Of a stretch of 64,000 bases of DNA, positions 43,553 to 53,312 are shown one piece after another. Source of the DNA: MAG-120531 sp038125995. Lineage in GTDB: Bacteria; Bacteroidota; Bacteroidia; Flavobacteriales; Flavobacteriaceae. Where the stretch lies: the NCBI GenBank assembly GCA_038125995.1, contig JAYPEX010000002.1, positions 62,001 to 126,000 on the forward strand. Direction: 5' to 3'. The position numbers and the translations under genes are program-made. Each line of letters opens with the position of its first letter. Position 1 is the stretch's first letter. The notes beneath the pieces were generated by a model. The model had not been told where the DNA came from. It searched no databases and saw only the letters and a program-made list of their open reading frames with translations.

Positions 43553-46054
43553 ATGGCGAAGAATTTAGTAATTGTAGAGTCCCCTGCAAAGGCAAAGACC
43601 ATAGAAAAATTTTTAGGATCAAACTACAAGGTAGCCTCTAGTTTTGGGCATATTGTTGATTTACCATCAAAGGAATTAGCAGTAGATGTAGATGGAGATT
43701 TTTCTGCTAAATACATTGTGTCATCTGAAAAGAAATCAGTAGTCAAAGAATTAAAAACCTTAGCTTCAAAAGCAGAAATGGTTTGGTTAGCTTCGGATGA
43801 GGACCGTGAAGGAGAAGCTATTTCTTGGCATTTGTCAGAAACCTTAAAATTAGATCCACAGAAGACCAAGCGAATTGTTTTTAACTCGATTACTAAGTCT
43901 GCCATTGAAAAGGCCATCGAAAATCCGAGAGGAATCGATTACAATTTAGTTAACGCTCAGCAAGCACGAAGAGTTTTAGATCGATTGGTCGGTTATGAAT
44001 TATCACCAGTTCTGTGGAAGAAAATTAAACCAGGTCTTTCTGCGGGTAGAGTTCAATCGGTTGCGGTTCGACTCATTGTGGAACGCGAAAGAGAAATTAA
44101 GTCTTTTCAAGCTGAGGCCTCCTATAAGGTAGTTGCACAAATGCAGACTCAAGAAGGACAGTTGTTTGAAGCAAGGCTTCCAAAGTCATTTGCAACCAAG
44201 GAAGAGGCCATTGCGTTTTTAAATCTCAATAAAGAAGCTAGCTACTCTGTTGAGAGTCTGGATAAGAAACCCGTAAAGAAATCTCCATCAGCACCTTTTA
44301 CAACCTCTACGCTTCAACAGGAAGCCTCAAGAAAACTCTATTTCTCGGTATCGAGAACCATGCAAGTAGCTCAACGTCTATATGAGCAAGGACTTATAAC
44401 CTACATGAGAACTGATTCTGTCAATTTATCGTCTGAAGCGTTAACTGCTGCACAGGAAGCAATTACGACTCAATACGGTAAAGAATATGTTCAGATTCGA
44501 AATTACAGTTCCAAAACTAAGGGAGCTCAGGAGGCTCATGAGGCAATTCGCCCAACAGATTTAATGCGAAGTGAAATTTCACTTGAGCGTGATCAAGCTC
44601 GTTTATACGATTTGATCTACAAAAGAACACTTGCATCGCAAATGAGTGATGCAAAACTAGAGCGTACCTCAGTTAAAATAGATGCTTCCACTCATAAGGA
44701 ACAATTATCAGCAACAGGTGAAATGATTGCTTTTGACGGTTTTTTAAAAGTGTATTTAGAAGGTCAGGATGATGATGATCTTGAAGAACAATCTGGAATG
44801 TTGCCAACGATGCAGCAAGGTGATGAACTTTCTTTAAAACTGATGACGGCTACAGAGCGTTTTACGAGACCTCCGTATCGCTACACAGAAGCATCACTTG
44901 TTAAAAAACTAGAAGCTTTGGGTATTGGTAGACCTTCAACCTATGCACCGACGATATCAACAGTTCAAAACAGAGGGTACGTAGCGAAGGGTACCATCGA
45001 TGGAGAAGATCGTTCATACCTACAGTTGAGTTTAAAGTCTTCAGCTCTCACTGAGAAAAAACATACCGAAAAAGTCGGTTCCGATAAGGGTAAGTTAGTT
45101 CCAACTGATATAGGAATGATCGTCAATGATTTTTTGGTAGAAAATTTTGAGCAGATATTGGATTACAATTTTACTGCCAAAGTAGAGGAAGATTTTGATG
45201 AAATAGCCATAGGTGATAAAGATTGGAAATCAGTGATGAAGGATTTTTATTTGGATTTTCATCCCAATGTAGAAGAGGTTATCGATACTGCTGATAGAGC
45301 ATCAGGTGAACGTGTTTTAGGTGTGGATCCCAAATCGGGTAGACCATTATTGGTGCGTCTTGGGCGTTTTGGTGCTATGGCGCAAATAGGAAGTGCTGAT
45401 AATGAAGAGAAGCCAGTTTTCGCAAGTTTATTGCCGGATCAATCACTTGATACGATTACGTTTCAGGAAGCATTAGATCTTTTTAAATTGCCTAGGACCA
45501 TAGGGGAGTTCAAAGGACAAGAGCTACAAGCCAATGTGGGTCGTTTTGGACCCTATGTCAAGCACGGAAAAAAGTTTATATCGATCCCAGCTACTGAAAG
45601 TGCGATGGATATTACCTTGGATCGTGCCATCGAACTTGTTAAAGAAAAAGAATCTGCTGACGCCCCAATTTACACTTATCAAGGTAATGATGTCAGTAAA
45701 GGGGTAGGTCGTTTTGGCCCTTTTATCAAATGGAATGGCATGTTTATCAATGTCAACAAGAAATACAATTTTGACCATTTATCAAACTCCGATATCGAAG
45801 AGTTAATCAAAGATAAATTGCAAAAAGAGCGTGAAAAATTAATCCACAATTGGGAAGAAGAAGGTATTCGAGTTGAAAAGGCCCGATGGGGAAGACATCA
45901 TATCATCAAAGGAAAGTTAAAAGTAGAGCTCGCCAAAACAATTGATGTTACTGATATGACTCTAGAAGAAGCTCAGGCTTTGTTGGAAAAGAATGCTCCT
46001 AAAAAGAAAAAAGCTACAAAAAAACCGGTAGCAAAAAAATCAAAAAAACAGTAA
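43553..46054 (+). CDS. topA: DNA topoisomerase I
   Basis: Type IA topoisomerase relaxing negative supercoils. The 833 residues have a TOPRIM domain (about 1-120: LVIVESPAKAKTIEKFLG, then SDEDREGE with metal-binding D82 and D84), the catalytic Y284 in ITYMRTDSV, and C-terminal repeats of the bacteroidal type (GRFGPYVKHGKKF, GRFGPFIKWNGMF). These replace the zinc fingers of E. coli TopA; no CxxC pairs are present. The tail is lysine-rich (KKKKATKKPVAKKSKKQ). The next gene starts at the very next base. Confidence 0.97.
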   Translation: MAKNLVIVESPAKAKTIEKFLGSNYKVASSFGHIVDLPSKELAVDVDGDFSAKYIVSSEKKSVVKELKTLASKAEMVWLASDEDREGEAISWHLSETLKLDPQKTKRIVFNSITKSAIEKAIENPRGIDYNLVNAQQARRVLDRLVGYELSPVLWKKIKPGLSAGRVQSVAVRLIVEREREIKSFQAEASYKVVAQMQTQEGQLFEARLPKSFATKEEAIAFLNLNKEASYSVESLDKKPVKKSPSAPFTTSTLQQEASRKLYFSVSRTMQVAQRLYEQGLITYMRTDSVNLSSEALTAAQEAITTQYGKEYVQIRNYSSKTKGAQEAHEAIRPTDLMRSEISLERDQARLYDLIYKRTLASQMSDAKLERTSVKIDASTHKEQLSATGEMIAFDGFLKVYLEGQDDDDLEEQSGMLPTMQQGDELSLKLMTATERFTRPPYRYTEASLVKKLEALGIGRPSTYAPTISTVQNRGYVAKGTIDGEDRSYLQLSLKSSALTEKKHTEKVGSDKGKLVPTDIGMIVNDFLVENFEQILDYNFTAKVEEDFDEIAIGDKDWKSVMKDFYLDFHPNVEEVIDTADRASGERVLGVDPKSGRPLLVRLGRFGAMAQIGSADNEEKPVFASLLPDQSLDTITFQEALDLFKLPRTIGEFKGQELQANVGRFGPYVKHGKKFISIPATESAMDITLDRAIELVKEKESADAPIYTYQGNDVSKGVGRFGPFIKWNGMFINVNKKYNFDHLSNSDIEELIKDKLQKEREKLIHNWEEEGIRVEKARWGRHHIIKGKLKVELAKTIDVTDMTLEEAQALLEKNAPKKKKATKKPVAKKSKKQ

Positions 46055-47212
46055 ATGGCTTTTGAATACTTACTCCCAGTTTCTGAAAAGGTTCTTGCGC
46101 ACAATGCACTTTTATTGCCTCAGAGTTTGGGAAATTCAATTGCGATACACAGTAGACAAGATGGTTTGCCGGAGCTGGAGGGTGTTCAGTTAGCATTGTT
46201 AGGTGTATCTGAGAACAGAAATGCTTTTGAGCAAAAAATATCACCGATTGATCTAGACGATTTTAGAACAGAATTATACAAACTCAATAGAGGGAATTGG
46301 AAGCTTCAAATTGCTGATTTAGGTAATGTCCCATTGGGAAATTCCGTGGATGATACTTATGTGGTTGTCAAAGAAGTCGTAAGTGAACTTCTTCAGTTGG
46401 GAATTGTACCCATTGTTATCGGAGCAACTCAAGACTTGAGTTATCCGCTGTATCGATCATTTGACCAATTTGGTGAAATGATTCATTTGGTATCCATTGA
46501 CCATCGTTTTGATTTTGGAATTGCTGATCAGCTGATTTCATCGCATTCGTACATGAGTAAGATTATATCAGAATCTCCTTCGAATTTAAAATCCTTTACC
46601 AATCTTGGCTATCAATCTTTTTTCAACACACAGGAGGAGCGTGACTTAATGGATAAGTTGTATTTTGAATCCTATCGATTAGGGGAAGTAGTCCATGATT
46701 TAGCTGCCTGTGAACCTCTTCTTCGTGATGCACATTTCTTGAGTATCGATGCTCGAGCCATACAAGCCTCTGATATGGGAAGTGGAAGTAATTATACTCC
46801 CAATGGATTTAGTGGAAGAGAGATTTGTGCGTTGACACGATATGCGGGTCTGAGTCCAAAATTATCCTTATTTGGGGTTTTTGAAAGCGATAACCATCCC
46901 ATGTCTAATAAGTTGATTTCTCAAATGGTTTGGTATTTTTTAGAAGGCTTTTCCATTAGAATTGTAGAGGACCCAATTCGTCAATCCGACTACTTCTTAA
47001 AATACACAGTGACTCTTGCATCCTTGGATTTAATTTTCTTTAAGAGTAAAAAAACTGGTCGTTGGTGGGTCTTATTGGAACAATTGAGTCCCATGGACAA
47101 TAATTCTAATTCTGCTGCGTTATTACCTTGCAGTGAAAATGATTATAGAGATGCCTGTAATGAGATCATTCCAGATCGTTGGATCAAGGCTCAAAAAAAA
47201 GGCTTTTGCTGA
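46055..47212 (+). CDS. Arginase/formimidoylglutamase-fold protein, probably catalytically dead
   Basis: Ureohydrolase-fold protein of 385 residues. Active members hold two Mn2+ through motifs of the form GGHD, DAHxD and SxDxDxxDP. Here the matching positions read GATQDLSY (Gln126 for His), SIDHRFD (D149 and D153 kept, Arg151 for His) and SIDARAIQASD (D232 kept, Arg234 for Asp). Three of six ligands are replaced, so hydrolase activity is unlikely. The ATG follows the topA stop with no gap, and gldK begins 91 bp downstream, so a role linked to gliding/type IX secretion is possible, though not shown. Genome pipelines would probably label it formimidoylglutamase. Confidence 0.8.
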   Translation: MAFEYLLPVSEKVLAHNALLLPQSLGNSIAIHSRQDGLPELEGVQLALLGVSENRNAFEQKISPIDLDDFRTELYKLNRGNWKLQIADLGNVPLGNSVDDTYVVVKEVVSELLQLGIVPIVIGATQDLSYPLYRSFDQFGEMIHLVSIDHRFDFGIADQLISSHSYMSKIISESPSNLKSFTNLGYQSFFNTQEERDLMDKLYFESYRLGEVVHDLAACEPLLRDAHFLSIDARAIQASDMGSGSNYTPNGFSGREICALTRYAGLSPKLSLFGVFESDNHPMSNKLISQMVWYFLEGFSIRIVEDPIRQSDYFLKYTVTLASLDLIFFKSKKTGRWWVLLEQLSPMDNNSNSAALLPCSENDYRDACNEIIPDRWIKAQKKGFC

Positions 47213-47303
47213 GCTTTTCTCATGTAATAATTAATATTTTCGTAAGTTGTATATTAAATCTATATTTACAATACAATTTTAATTAATTGAACAGTTAATA
47301 TTT

Positions 47304-48662
47304 ATGAAGTACTACTCGTATTTAATACTAGTAACAATCCTCTTATTTTCATCTTGCTCAAAAATAGGAAACAAAGGTGAGTTGGTGGGAGTGAGAGGGC
47401 AAAAATGGATTGCAAAAAAACCGTACGGAATGGAATTGATTCCATCGGGTTCATTTGTAATGGGTAAAACCAACAAGGATATCGGAAATGTTGGTATGGA
47501 GGCAGTAAAAACTGTTACCTTGCAATCATTTTATATGGATGACACCGAGATTACCAATGCAGAATACAGACAATTTGTTCACTGGGTTCGCGATTCCATT
47601 GTAAGAACGAAGCTAGCGATATTAGCTGATGAACTCGGGTTGACTACAGAGGATGGCGGAATTGGAGATTATTCTTTTAAAGATATCGATACGGTAGGGA
47701 TGACTCCTTATCAAAAGTTTCGTTTTTTTAATGCCCTTCCAGATGATGACAATCCATACTCACTGTACTCTCTGAATAATGATATTGAACTAATTTGGGA
47801 TACGGACGATTTTCCTGATGAGTATTATGCTGAAGTAATGGATGAAGTCTTTATTGATGCTTCTGAGAGTTTTAATGGAAGAAGAGCGATGAAAATCAAT
47901 GAGCTCAAGTATAAATTTAGCAGTTTTGATGTTGAGGCAGCTTCTAAATCTCCAGGTTCTGATCGAAGTGAATTTATAAAAAGAGAAGTTGTCAAAGTAT
48001 ATCCAGATACTACAGTTTGGATTAAGGATTTCTCGTACTCATATATTGAGCCAATGCACAACGATTACTTTTGGCACGATGCCTATAGCGAGTATCCAGT
48101 AGTTGGAGTGAGTTGGGATCAGGCTAGAGCTTTTTGCAATTGGAGAACCAAGATTAAGAACGACCAATTGAAAGTTAAGGGAGAACAAACGGTAAGCACC
48201 TATAGACTTCCAACAGAAGCAGAATGGGAATACGCTGCTCGTGGTGGAATTGATGGGGCTATGTATCCTTGGGGAGGTCCCTATATGATTGCGGACAACG
48301 GCTGTTTTATGGCAAACTTTAAACCAGCCAGAGGTGACTATGCTGCAGATTCAGCACTTTTTACTGTTGAGGCGCGATCTTTTGCTCCAAACGATTACAA
48401 TTTGTACAATATGTCTGGAAATGTTTCTGAATGGACCAATTCCAGCTATGCTTATAACGCTTATGACTACGCTTCGACACTAAATCCTACTGTTGGATCT
48501 GACAATAGTGAATACAAAGTGATTAGAGGTGGATCTTGGAAAGATATCGCATACTTTTTGCAGGTTAATACAAGAGACTATGAACACAAGGATTCTGTTC
48601 ATTCCTACATAGGATTTAGAACAGTTCAGGATTATATGGGGGACCCAACAACGGTTAAGTAG
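47304..48662 (+). CDS. gldK: Gliding motility/T9SS lipoprotein GldK
   Basis: Outer-membrane lipoprotein that forms the periplasmic ring of the type IX secretion system with GldN. The 452 residues start with a lipoprotein signal (LLFSSC, lipid Cys18) and contain a formylglycine-generating-enzyme-like (FGE-sulfatase) fold: PSGSFVMGKTNKD, FYMDDTEITNAEYRQF, YRLPTEAEWEYAARGG, MSGNVSEWT and IRGGSWKD. The fold is structural here, not enzymatic. It opens the gldK-L-M-N series; TATTTTCG at 47235-47242 is an imperfect -7 box. Confidence 0.95.
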   Translation: MKYYSYLILVTILLFSSCSKIGNKGELVGVRGQKWIAKKPYGMELIPSGSFVMGKTNKDIGNVGMEAVKTVTLQSFYMDDTEITNAEYRQFVHWVRDSIVRTKLAILADELGLTTEDGGIGDYSFKDIDTVGMTPYQKFRFFNALPDDDNPYSLYSLNNDIELIWDTDDFPDEYYAEVMDEVFIDASESFNGRRAMKINELKYKFSSFDVEAASKSPGSDRSEFIKREVVKVYPDTTVWIKDFSYSYIEPMHNDYFWHDAYSEYPVVGVSWDQARAFCNWRTKIKNDQLKVKGEQTVSTYRLPTEAEWEYAARGGIDGAMYPWGGPYMIADNGCFMANFKPARGDYAADSALFTVEARSFAPNDYNLYNMSGNVSEWTNSSYAYNAYDYASTLNPTVGSDNSEYKVIRGGSWKDIAYFLQVNTRDYEHKDSVHSYIGFRTVQDYMGDPTTVK

Positions 48663-48683
48663 AATTAAAATGTTTCAATAAAT

Positions 48684-49331
48684 ATGGCATCAAAACAAAG
48701 CATAAAGAAAAAGCAGGCCTATAATTTGGCTTATGGGTTGGGGGCATCAATTGTTATCGTCGGAGCGCTCTTTAAACTGACGCACTGGGAGTTTGGTCCT
48801 TTTAATGGAAGTAACCTATTGGCAATTGGATTGTTAACGGAGGCATTTATTTTTGCTTTAGCTGCTTTTGAACCTGTTCAAGAAGATTCACAGGCTTGGG
48901 ATTGGTCTAAAGTTTTTCCGGAATTAACAGGTAAAGGAGAATCGGGAACAAATGCGAATGGTATGCTCTCTAAGAAATTAGATGCCCTTTTAGAAGAAGC
49001 AAAGATTGATTCTGATTTAATGGATAATCTCGCAAAAAGTATTAAGAGTTTTGAAGCAGCTGCAGAAGGTATTGCTCCTACTGCAGATTCGATACGAGCT
49101 ACTCAAAAGTATTCCCAGGAGCTCAACAAAGCTGCTTCACAGATGGAATCCCTCAATCAACTCTATCAAAATCAATTGGATTCAGCTCAATTACAGGCTA
49201 ATGTTCAATCTACGGTAGCTCAAAATGCAGAAGCGCTACAAAAGCAAATGGAACAACTTTCTAAAAACCTTACAACACTGAATGAGGTTTATGAAGGAAT
49301 GCTTTCTGCAATGAATAGAAAATCGAATTAA
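48684..49331 (+). CDS. gldL: Gliding motility/T9SS motor protein GldL
   Basis: Inner-membrane part of the proton-driven motor that powers type IX secretion and gliding. The 215 residues have two transmembrane helices (about 16-34 and 44-62) and a cytoplasmic helical domain with coiled-coil character (about 100-205). The glutamates shown to matter in Flavobacterium johnsoniae GldL (Glu49 and Glu59) align with E53 (LLTEAFIF) and E63 (AAFEP), so the motor residues are intact. It lies 21 bp after gldK. Confidence 0.95.
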   Translation: MASKQSIKKKQAYNLAYGLGASIVIVGALFKLTHWEFGPFNGSNLLAIGLLTEAFIFALAAFEPVQEDSQAWDWSKVFPELTGKGESGTNANGMLSKKLDALLEEAKIDSDLMDNLAKSIKSFEAAAEGIAPTADSIRATQKYSQELNKAASQMESLNQLYQNQLDSAQLQANVQSTVAQNAEALQKQMEQLSKNLTTLNEVYEGMLSAMNRKSN

Positions 49332-49353
49332 AAACCCCTAAGAAGGACTCTAT

Positions 49354-50919
49354 ATGGCTTCAGCCAACTCTCAAAGACAGCGAATGATCAACTTAATGTA
49401 TCTCGTATTTATAGCGATGCTCGCTTTAAATATGAGTAAGGAAGTCTTGTCTGCCTTTGGAATTCTCAATGAAAAATTGGAGTATTCCAATGAAGAGATC
49501 TCTAGAAATAACGAAGCCTTTTTAAAAGGTTTAGAAGTAAAAGCCTCTGAAAACCCTGATAAATATTCAGATCTCTATCAAAAGGGAGTTGAGATTACCA
49601 CGATTGCCGACGAATATTTTAAGTATTTGGCTGATATTAAAACAGACATGCTCAAGAGAGTGAAAGATTCTACTGATTATGAAATCATGGATCGATCGGA
49701 TTATTTGGATCAGTACTTTTTTAAAGCGAACAAACGTACTCCAGAAGGTGAAGAATTCATGAGTCGAATCATTTCTTTTCGTGAAACATTATTAAAAATA
49801 ACTCCCAATGAATACGTTGGAATTAAAGAAGTGATATCGAATCGTTTTTCAACAGGTGACGAAAACAACGAGGTTAAAAACAGAGTTAATTCAAATGTTC
49901 ATTGGTTGAATTTTCACTATGAGGGCTATCCTATGGTCGCTTCGCTAACCAATATCACTCAAATTCAATCGGATGTGATGAATTCTATTCAGAACATCCT
50001 TAAAGCCATGTTGCAGGGGCAATTAACTCAGGAGGTTTCATATACCAATTACACGACATTACTAGAACTGGAGAAATCAGCTTTTTATCAGGGCGAAAAC
50101 TTCCAAGGAAATATTGTACTTGGAAGAAAAGATGCTTCTACTAGACCTAACAAGGTTCAGCTATCTTTGGATGGTAAATCACTTGTAGACGGTAGAGATT
50201 TTACGATTGAAAACGGAAGAGTAAAACTTGATGTCAATGCAGGTAATGCAGGAGATCACAAAATTGAAGGAGTGCTTGTTTTTGTGCAAGATGGAGCGGA
50301 GACACAAGTACCTGTCAATGCGAGTTTTGCAACCATTACAAAACCGAATTCAGCAGTGATTTCTGCTAATAAAATGAACGTTGTGTATCGTGGTTTAGAT
50401 AACCCTATTACGATTTCCATTCCTGGAATAGCAAACAACTTTGTTACGGCAAGGGCTGATGGTCTTAAAAAAGTTTCTGGTAGTAATTATATTCTAAACC
50501 CTGGAAAAGGAAGAGAGGTATCCATTACAGCATCCGGAAAATTACCTGACGGTAATACGATCAATACGACCTCTGTATTTAGAATTAAAGACATCCCTAA
50601 ACCACTGGGAACGATTCGTGGAGAATCAGGAACGGTTAAGATGCCTAGAAATAATTTAGAGATTGCATCAGTAGGGGCCATGTTAGAAGATTTTGATTTT
50701 GACTTGACTCTTAGAGTGAAAGGATTTAAATTTAAAGTGCCTGGACAGCCTACTGTTGCTGTTAATGGTAATAAGTTGGATGCGAGAGCTAAGGCAACCT
50801 TGCAAAGAGCTCGAAGAGGAGATTTGATTCAAATCTTTGATATTGATGTTGAAAACCCAGATAATAGAGGCTATCGATTCAAAAATGTGACTGCTGTAAT
50901 TATCGAACTTACGAATTAA
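49354..50919 (+). CDS. gldM: Gliding motility/T9SS motor protein GldM
   Basis: Motor partner of GldL: a single transmembrane helix followed by a long periplasmic dimer that reaches the GldK/GldN ring. The 521 residues begin SQRQRMINLMYLVFIAMLAL, with R8 aligning to the conserved arginine that pairs with GldL in F. johnsoniae. Four periplasmic domains follow, beginning with a helical one (about 36-225) and then beta domains (ALLELEKSAFYQGENFQGNI, ANKMNVVYRGLDNPITISIP, SVGAMLEDFDFDLTLRVKGF). It lies 22 bp after gldL. Confidence 0.95.
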   Translation: MASANSQRQRMINLMYLVFIAMLALNMSKEVLSAFGILNEKLEYSNEEISRNNEAFLKGLEVKASENPDKYSDLYQKGVEITTIADEYFKYLADIKTDMLKRVKDSTDYEIMDRSDYLDQYFFKANKRTPEGEEFMSRIISFRETLLKITPNEYVGIKEVISNRFSTGDENNEVKNRVNSNVHWLNFHYEGYPMVASLTNITQIQSDVMNSIQNILKAMLQGQLTQEVSYTNYTTLLELEKSAFYQGENFQGNIVLGRKDASTRPNKVQLSLDGKSLVDGRDFTIENGRVKLDVNAGNAGDHKIEGVLVFVQDGAETQVPVNASFATITKPNSAVISANKMNVVYRGLDNPITISIPGIANNFVTARADGLKKVSGSNYILNPGKGREVSITASGKLPDGNTINTTSVFRIKDIPKPLGTIRGESGTVKMPRNNLEIASVGAMLEDFDFDLTLRVKGFKFKVPGQPTVAVNGNKLDARAKATLQRARRGDLIQIFDIDVENPDNRGYRFKNVTAVIIELTN

Positions 50920-50921
50920 TC

Positions 50922-51815
50922 ATGATGAAAAAACAACTTTACATAATTCTACTTGGTTTGAGCATTCTGAGTATTTCTTTTATGAGAGCTCAAGAATCCT
51001 CTGATGTTGTAGATCCTGCTTCACAATATTTCAAATCGACAACCGAACAAAAGAGCAGCCCCCTTTACATTCCAGGTGTTAATAAAAAGGATGTTTTTTG
51101 GTCAAAGACCGTTATGGAAGTTGTGGATTTGAATGAAAAACTGAATTTCCCACTCTATTATCCGATCGATACTTTGAGAGTTGAATCCTACAGAAGATCG
51201 CTCTATGATGTATTGATTAATAAAATCAAAACAGGTGAAATTAAGTCAGTTTATACCGATGCTTATATACTTGAAAAGAGAACCTTAGAAGATCTTAAAG
51301 CTTCACTTGTTAAGGTAGATACGACTGATTTAGGTTTGGAGCAGTACAACGCCAATGAGCCAGTATCGGAACAGTATATCACAAGAAGAACTATTACTGC
51401 AGCTGATATCAAACAATACATCTTAAGAGGTACTTGGTATTTTGATAAGCGATTGGGTGAGTTGAAATACCGATTACTAGCCTTTGCGCCTATGGCTCCT
51501 GATGTCAACTTTATCGATTCAGGGGAGGATCCTTATCAAAACTTGATTCCTTTGTTCTGGGTGTGGTATCCTGAAGCAAGAGATATCTTGCATGAGGCTA
51601 AAGTCTATAACCCTAATAACGACTTCAATCCCAATTCATTTGGGGACATATTTGAAGCCCGCTACTTTAATTCCTTGATTATTTCTGAAGACAATATCTA
51701 CGACAACAGACAGATCAAGGACTACTTAAAAAACAATTCGCTGTATCAGCTCTTGGAATCCAACAGAATAAGAGAGTGGATTCGTAACAAAGAAGCCGAT
51801 ATGTGGAACTACTAA
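50922..51815 (+). CDS. gldN: Gliding motility/T9SS protein GldN
   Basis: Periplasmic partner of GldK in the type IX ring. The 297 residues start with a signal peptide (cleavage near SFMRAQ, residue 24) and include the family blocks VNKKDVFWSKTVMEVVDLNE, NFPLYYPID, LRGTWYFDKRLGELKYRLLA, FWVWYPEAR and a C-terminal ARYFNSLIISEDNIYDN. It lies 2 bp after gldM, and its end overlaps the following oxidoreductase by 13 bp, so that gene is coupled to the gld operon. Confidence 0.94.
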   Translation: MMKKQLYIILLGLSILSISFMRAQESSDVVDPASQYFKSTTEQKSSPLYIPGVNKKDVFWSKTVMEVVDLNEKLNFPLYYPIDTLRVESYRRSLYDVLINKIKTGEIKSVYTDAYILEKRTLEDLKASLVKVDTTDLGLEQYNANEPVSEQYITRRTITAADIKQYILRGTWYFDKRLGELKYRLLAFAPMAPDVNFIDSGEDPYQNLIPLFWVWYPEARDILHEAKVYNPNNDFNPNSFGDIFEARYFNSLIISEDNIYDNRQIKDYLKNNSLYQLLESNRIREWIRNKEADMWNY

Positions 51816-52858
51816 GAGATTATATTGTCGTTGGCTTTGGAATTTCAGGACTCAGTTTTTGCGAACACTTAGAGCGAAATTCTAAATCTTTTATCGTATT
51901 TGATGACGATTCTCAACAATCCTCTTGGGTTGCTGGTGGAATGTACAATCCTGTTATTTTAAAGCGCTTTACATTGGCTTGGAATGCGGTTAGTCAGCTA
52001 GAGTATGCATTACCCTTTTACAAATCATTAGAGCAGAAATTAAATGATTGTTTTTTGGTCCCCTTAAAGGTCCATCGAAAATTTGCTTCGATTGAGGAGC
52101 AAAATCTTTGGTTTGAAGCGATCGACAAGCCTCATATGGATCAATTCATGTCTTCAAAAGTATTGCAAAATGAAAATCCTTATGTCAAAGCTCCCTACGG
52201 ATTGGGACAATTGGAAGGCGTGGGTCGTTTGAACGTTAGAAATTTAATCGATAGTTATCGCAAGCGATTGAAAGCTCTGAATTCATTTGTTTTTGAACAT
52301 TTTGATTTTGATCAACTTCAGTTTCAAGATTCCACTGTTAGTTATAAGGGTTATAAGGCAAAGAAAATTGTTTTTGCAACAGGTTATGGTCTTAAATCCA
52401 ATCCCTTATTTAAAGAACTTCCACTTCAAGGTACCAAAGGTGAATTGGTCTTGATTGAATCAGCAGATCTTAAAATTGATACCATCTTAAAAGCAGGGGT
52501 TTTTTTACTTCCTCTTGGAGATGATCGCTATTATGTAGGAGCTACTTATAATTGGAATGATAAGACCAACAGGCCTAGTGAGAAAGCAAAAGAAGAACTC
52601 TTGTCTAAACTTGATAAACTCATAGAAGCACCCTATACAGTTATCGATCAAATTGCTGGTATACGACCAACAATCATCGATCGCAGACCTCTTGTTGGAA
52701 GGCATTTGGATCATCAAAATGTCTTTGTGCTCAATGGAATGGGGACAAGGGGAGTTTTAGTAGCTCCTACTCTTAGCAAGCAATTGTATGATTACATCGA
52801 ACAAGGTGCAGTTTTAGATCCTGAAGTGGATGTACAGCGTTTTTATAATAAATCCTAA
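51803..52858 (+). CDS. FAD-dependent oxidoreductase (DAO family) coupled to gldN
   Basis: Flavoprotein of the D-amino-acid-oxidase/glycine-oxidase superfamily; the substrate is unknown. The 351 residues begin directly with the dinucleotide-binding fold (YIVVGFGISGLSFCEHLE, GxGxxG). VAGGMYNPVILKRF, IVFATGYGLKSNP and, near the end, GIRPTIIDRRPLVG and VLNGMGTRGVLVAP are typical. The start is GTG inside the last codons of gldN; no other start fits, because the FAD motif begins seven residues later. Its stop abuts the DUF983 gene on the other strand. A link with gliding is only positional. Confidence 0.85.
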   Translation: MELLRDYIVVGFGISGLSFCEHLERNSKSFIVFDDDSQQSSWVAGGMYNPVILKRFTLAWNAVSQLEYALPFYKSLEQKLNDCFLVPLKVHRKFASIEEQNLWFEAIDKPHMDQFMSSKVLQNENPYVKAPYGLGQLEGVGRLNVRNLIDSYRKRLKALNSFVFEHFDFDQLQFQDSTVSYKGYKAKKIVFATGYGLKSNPLFKELPLQGTKGELVLIESADLKIDTILKAGVFLLPLGDDRYYVGATYNWNDKTNRPSEKAKEELLSKLDKLIEAPYTVIDQIAGIRPTIIDRRPLVGRHLDHQNVFVLNGMGTRGVLVAPTLSKQLYDYIEQGAVLDPEVDVQRFYNKS

Positions 52859-53248
52859 CTACTGAATCTTTTTAACTTTGCTGGGATCGTATTTGATAAA
52901 GATATTGATCCAAATATTTCTCGAACCTCTCAGAATAATAGGATAAAATACAATCAGTGTTGCTAAAATTCCAAAGAATGATTGAATTAAACTGCCATTT
53001 AAAAAAACTTTGGTAATTATGAAAGCTGCAACCGAAAAGGCAATCCCCAGCCCATAACTCACATACATCGCTCCGTAAAAGAAGGAAGGTTCAATCTTAT
53101 AAGTTAAACCACAGTGAGAACATTTTTCATTCATGTCAAAAATCTTCCCCATTTTATAAGGGTTTGATTCCTTATACATACTTTCCTCTTGACATTTAGG
53201 ACAACTTCCTTTAAAAATACTATAGAGTTTGCTTCCTTTTTTTAACAT
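52859..53248 (-). CDS. DUF983-family membrane protein with zinc-ribbon cysteines
   Basis: Small membrane protein of unknown function. From the ATG at 53248 it has 129 residues; a TTG two codons earlier (53254) is an alternative. Two CxxC pairs (CPKCQ near 18 and CSHCG near 43) can form a zinc ribbon, followed by two transmembrane helices (about 57-76 and 85-108). The -7 box TATTTTTG lies 17 bp upstream of this ATG. Confidence 0.85.
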   Translation of the reverse strand: MLKKGSKLYSIFKGSCPKCQEESMYKESNPYKMGKIFDMNEKCSHCGLTYKIEPSFFYGAMYVSYGLGIAFSVAAFIITKVFLNGSLIQSFFGILATLIVFYPIILRGSRNIWINIFIKYDPSKVKKIQ

Positions 53249-53264
53249 TTGCAAAAAATTTATA

Positions 53265-53272
53265 CAAAAATA
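53265..53272 (-). promoter_or_regulatory. -7 box of the DUF983 gene promoter
   Basis: TATTTTTG on the minus strand matches TAnnTTTG exactly and would give a very short leader, which favours the ATG at 53248 over the upstream TTG. No -33 TTG is found in the 64-bp divergent spacer shared with the ABC-F gene. Confidence 0.45.
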
Positions 53273-53312
53273 CGTTTTTCCCTTTTTACGGAATGTAACT
53301 AATATTACCTAG

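Noticed and set aside
47200..47220. Possible hairpin terminator after the arginase-fold gene (AAAAGGCT...AGCTTTT)
   Set aside because: Needs a bulge, overlaps the stop codon and lacks a T-run, so transcription may well continue towards gldK.
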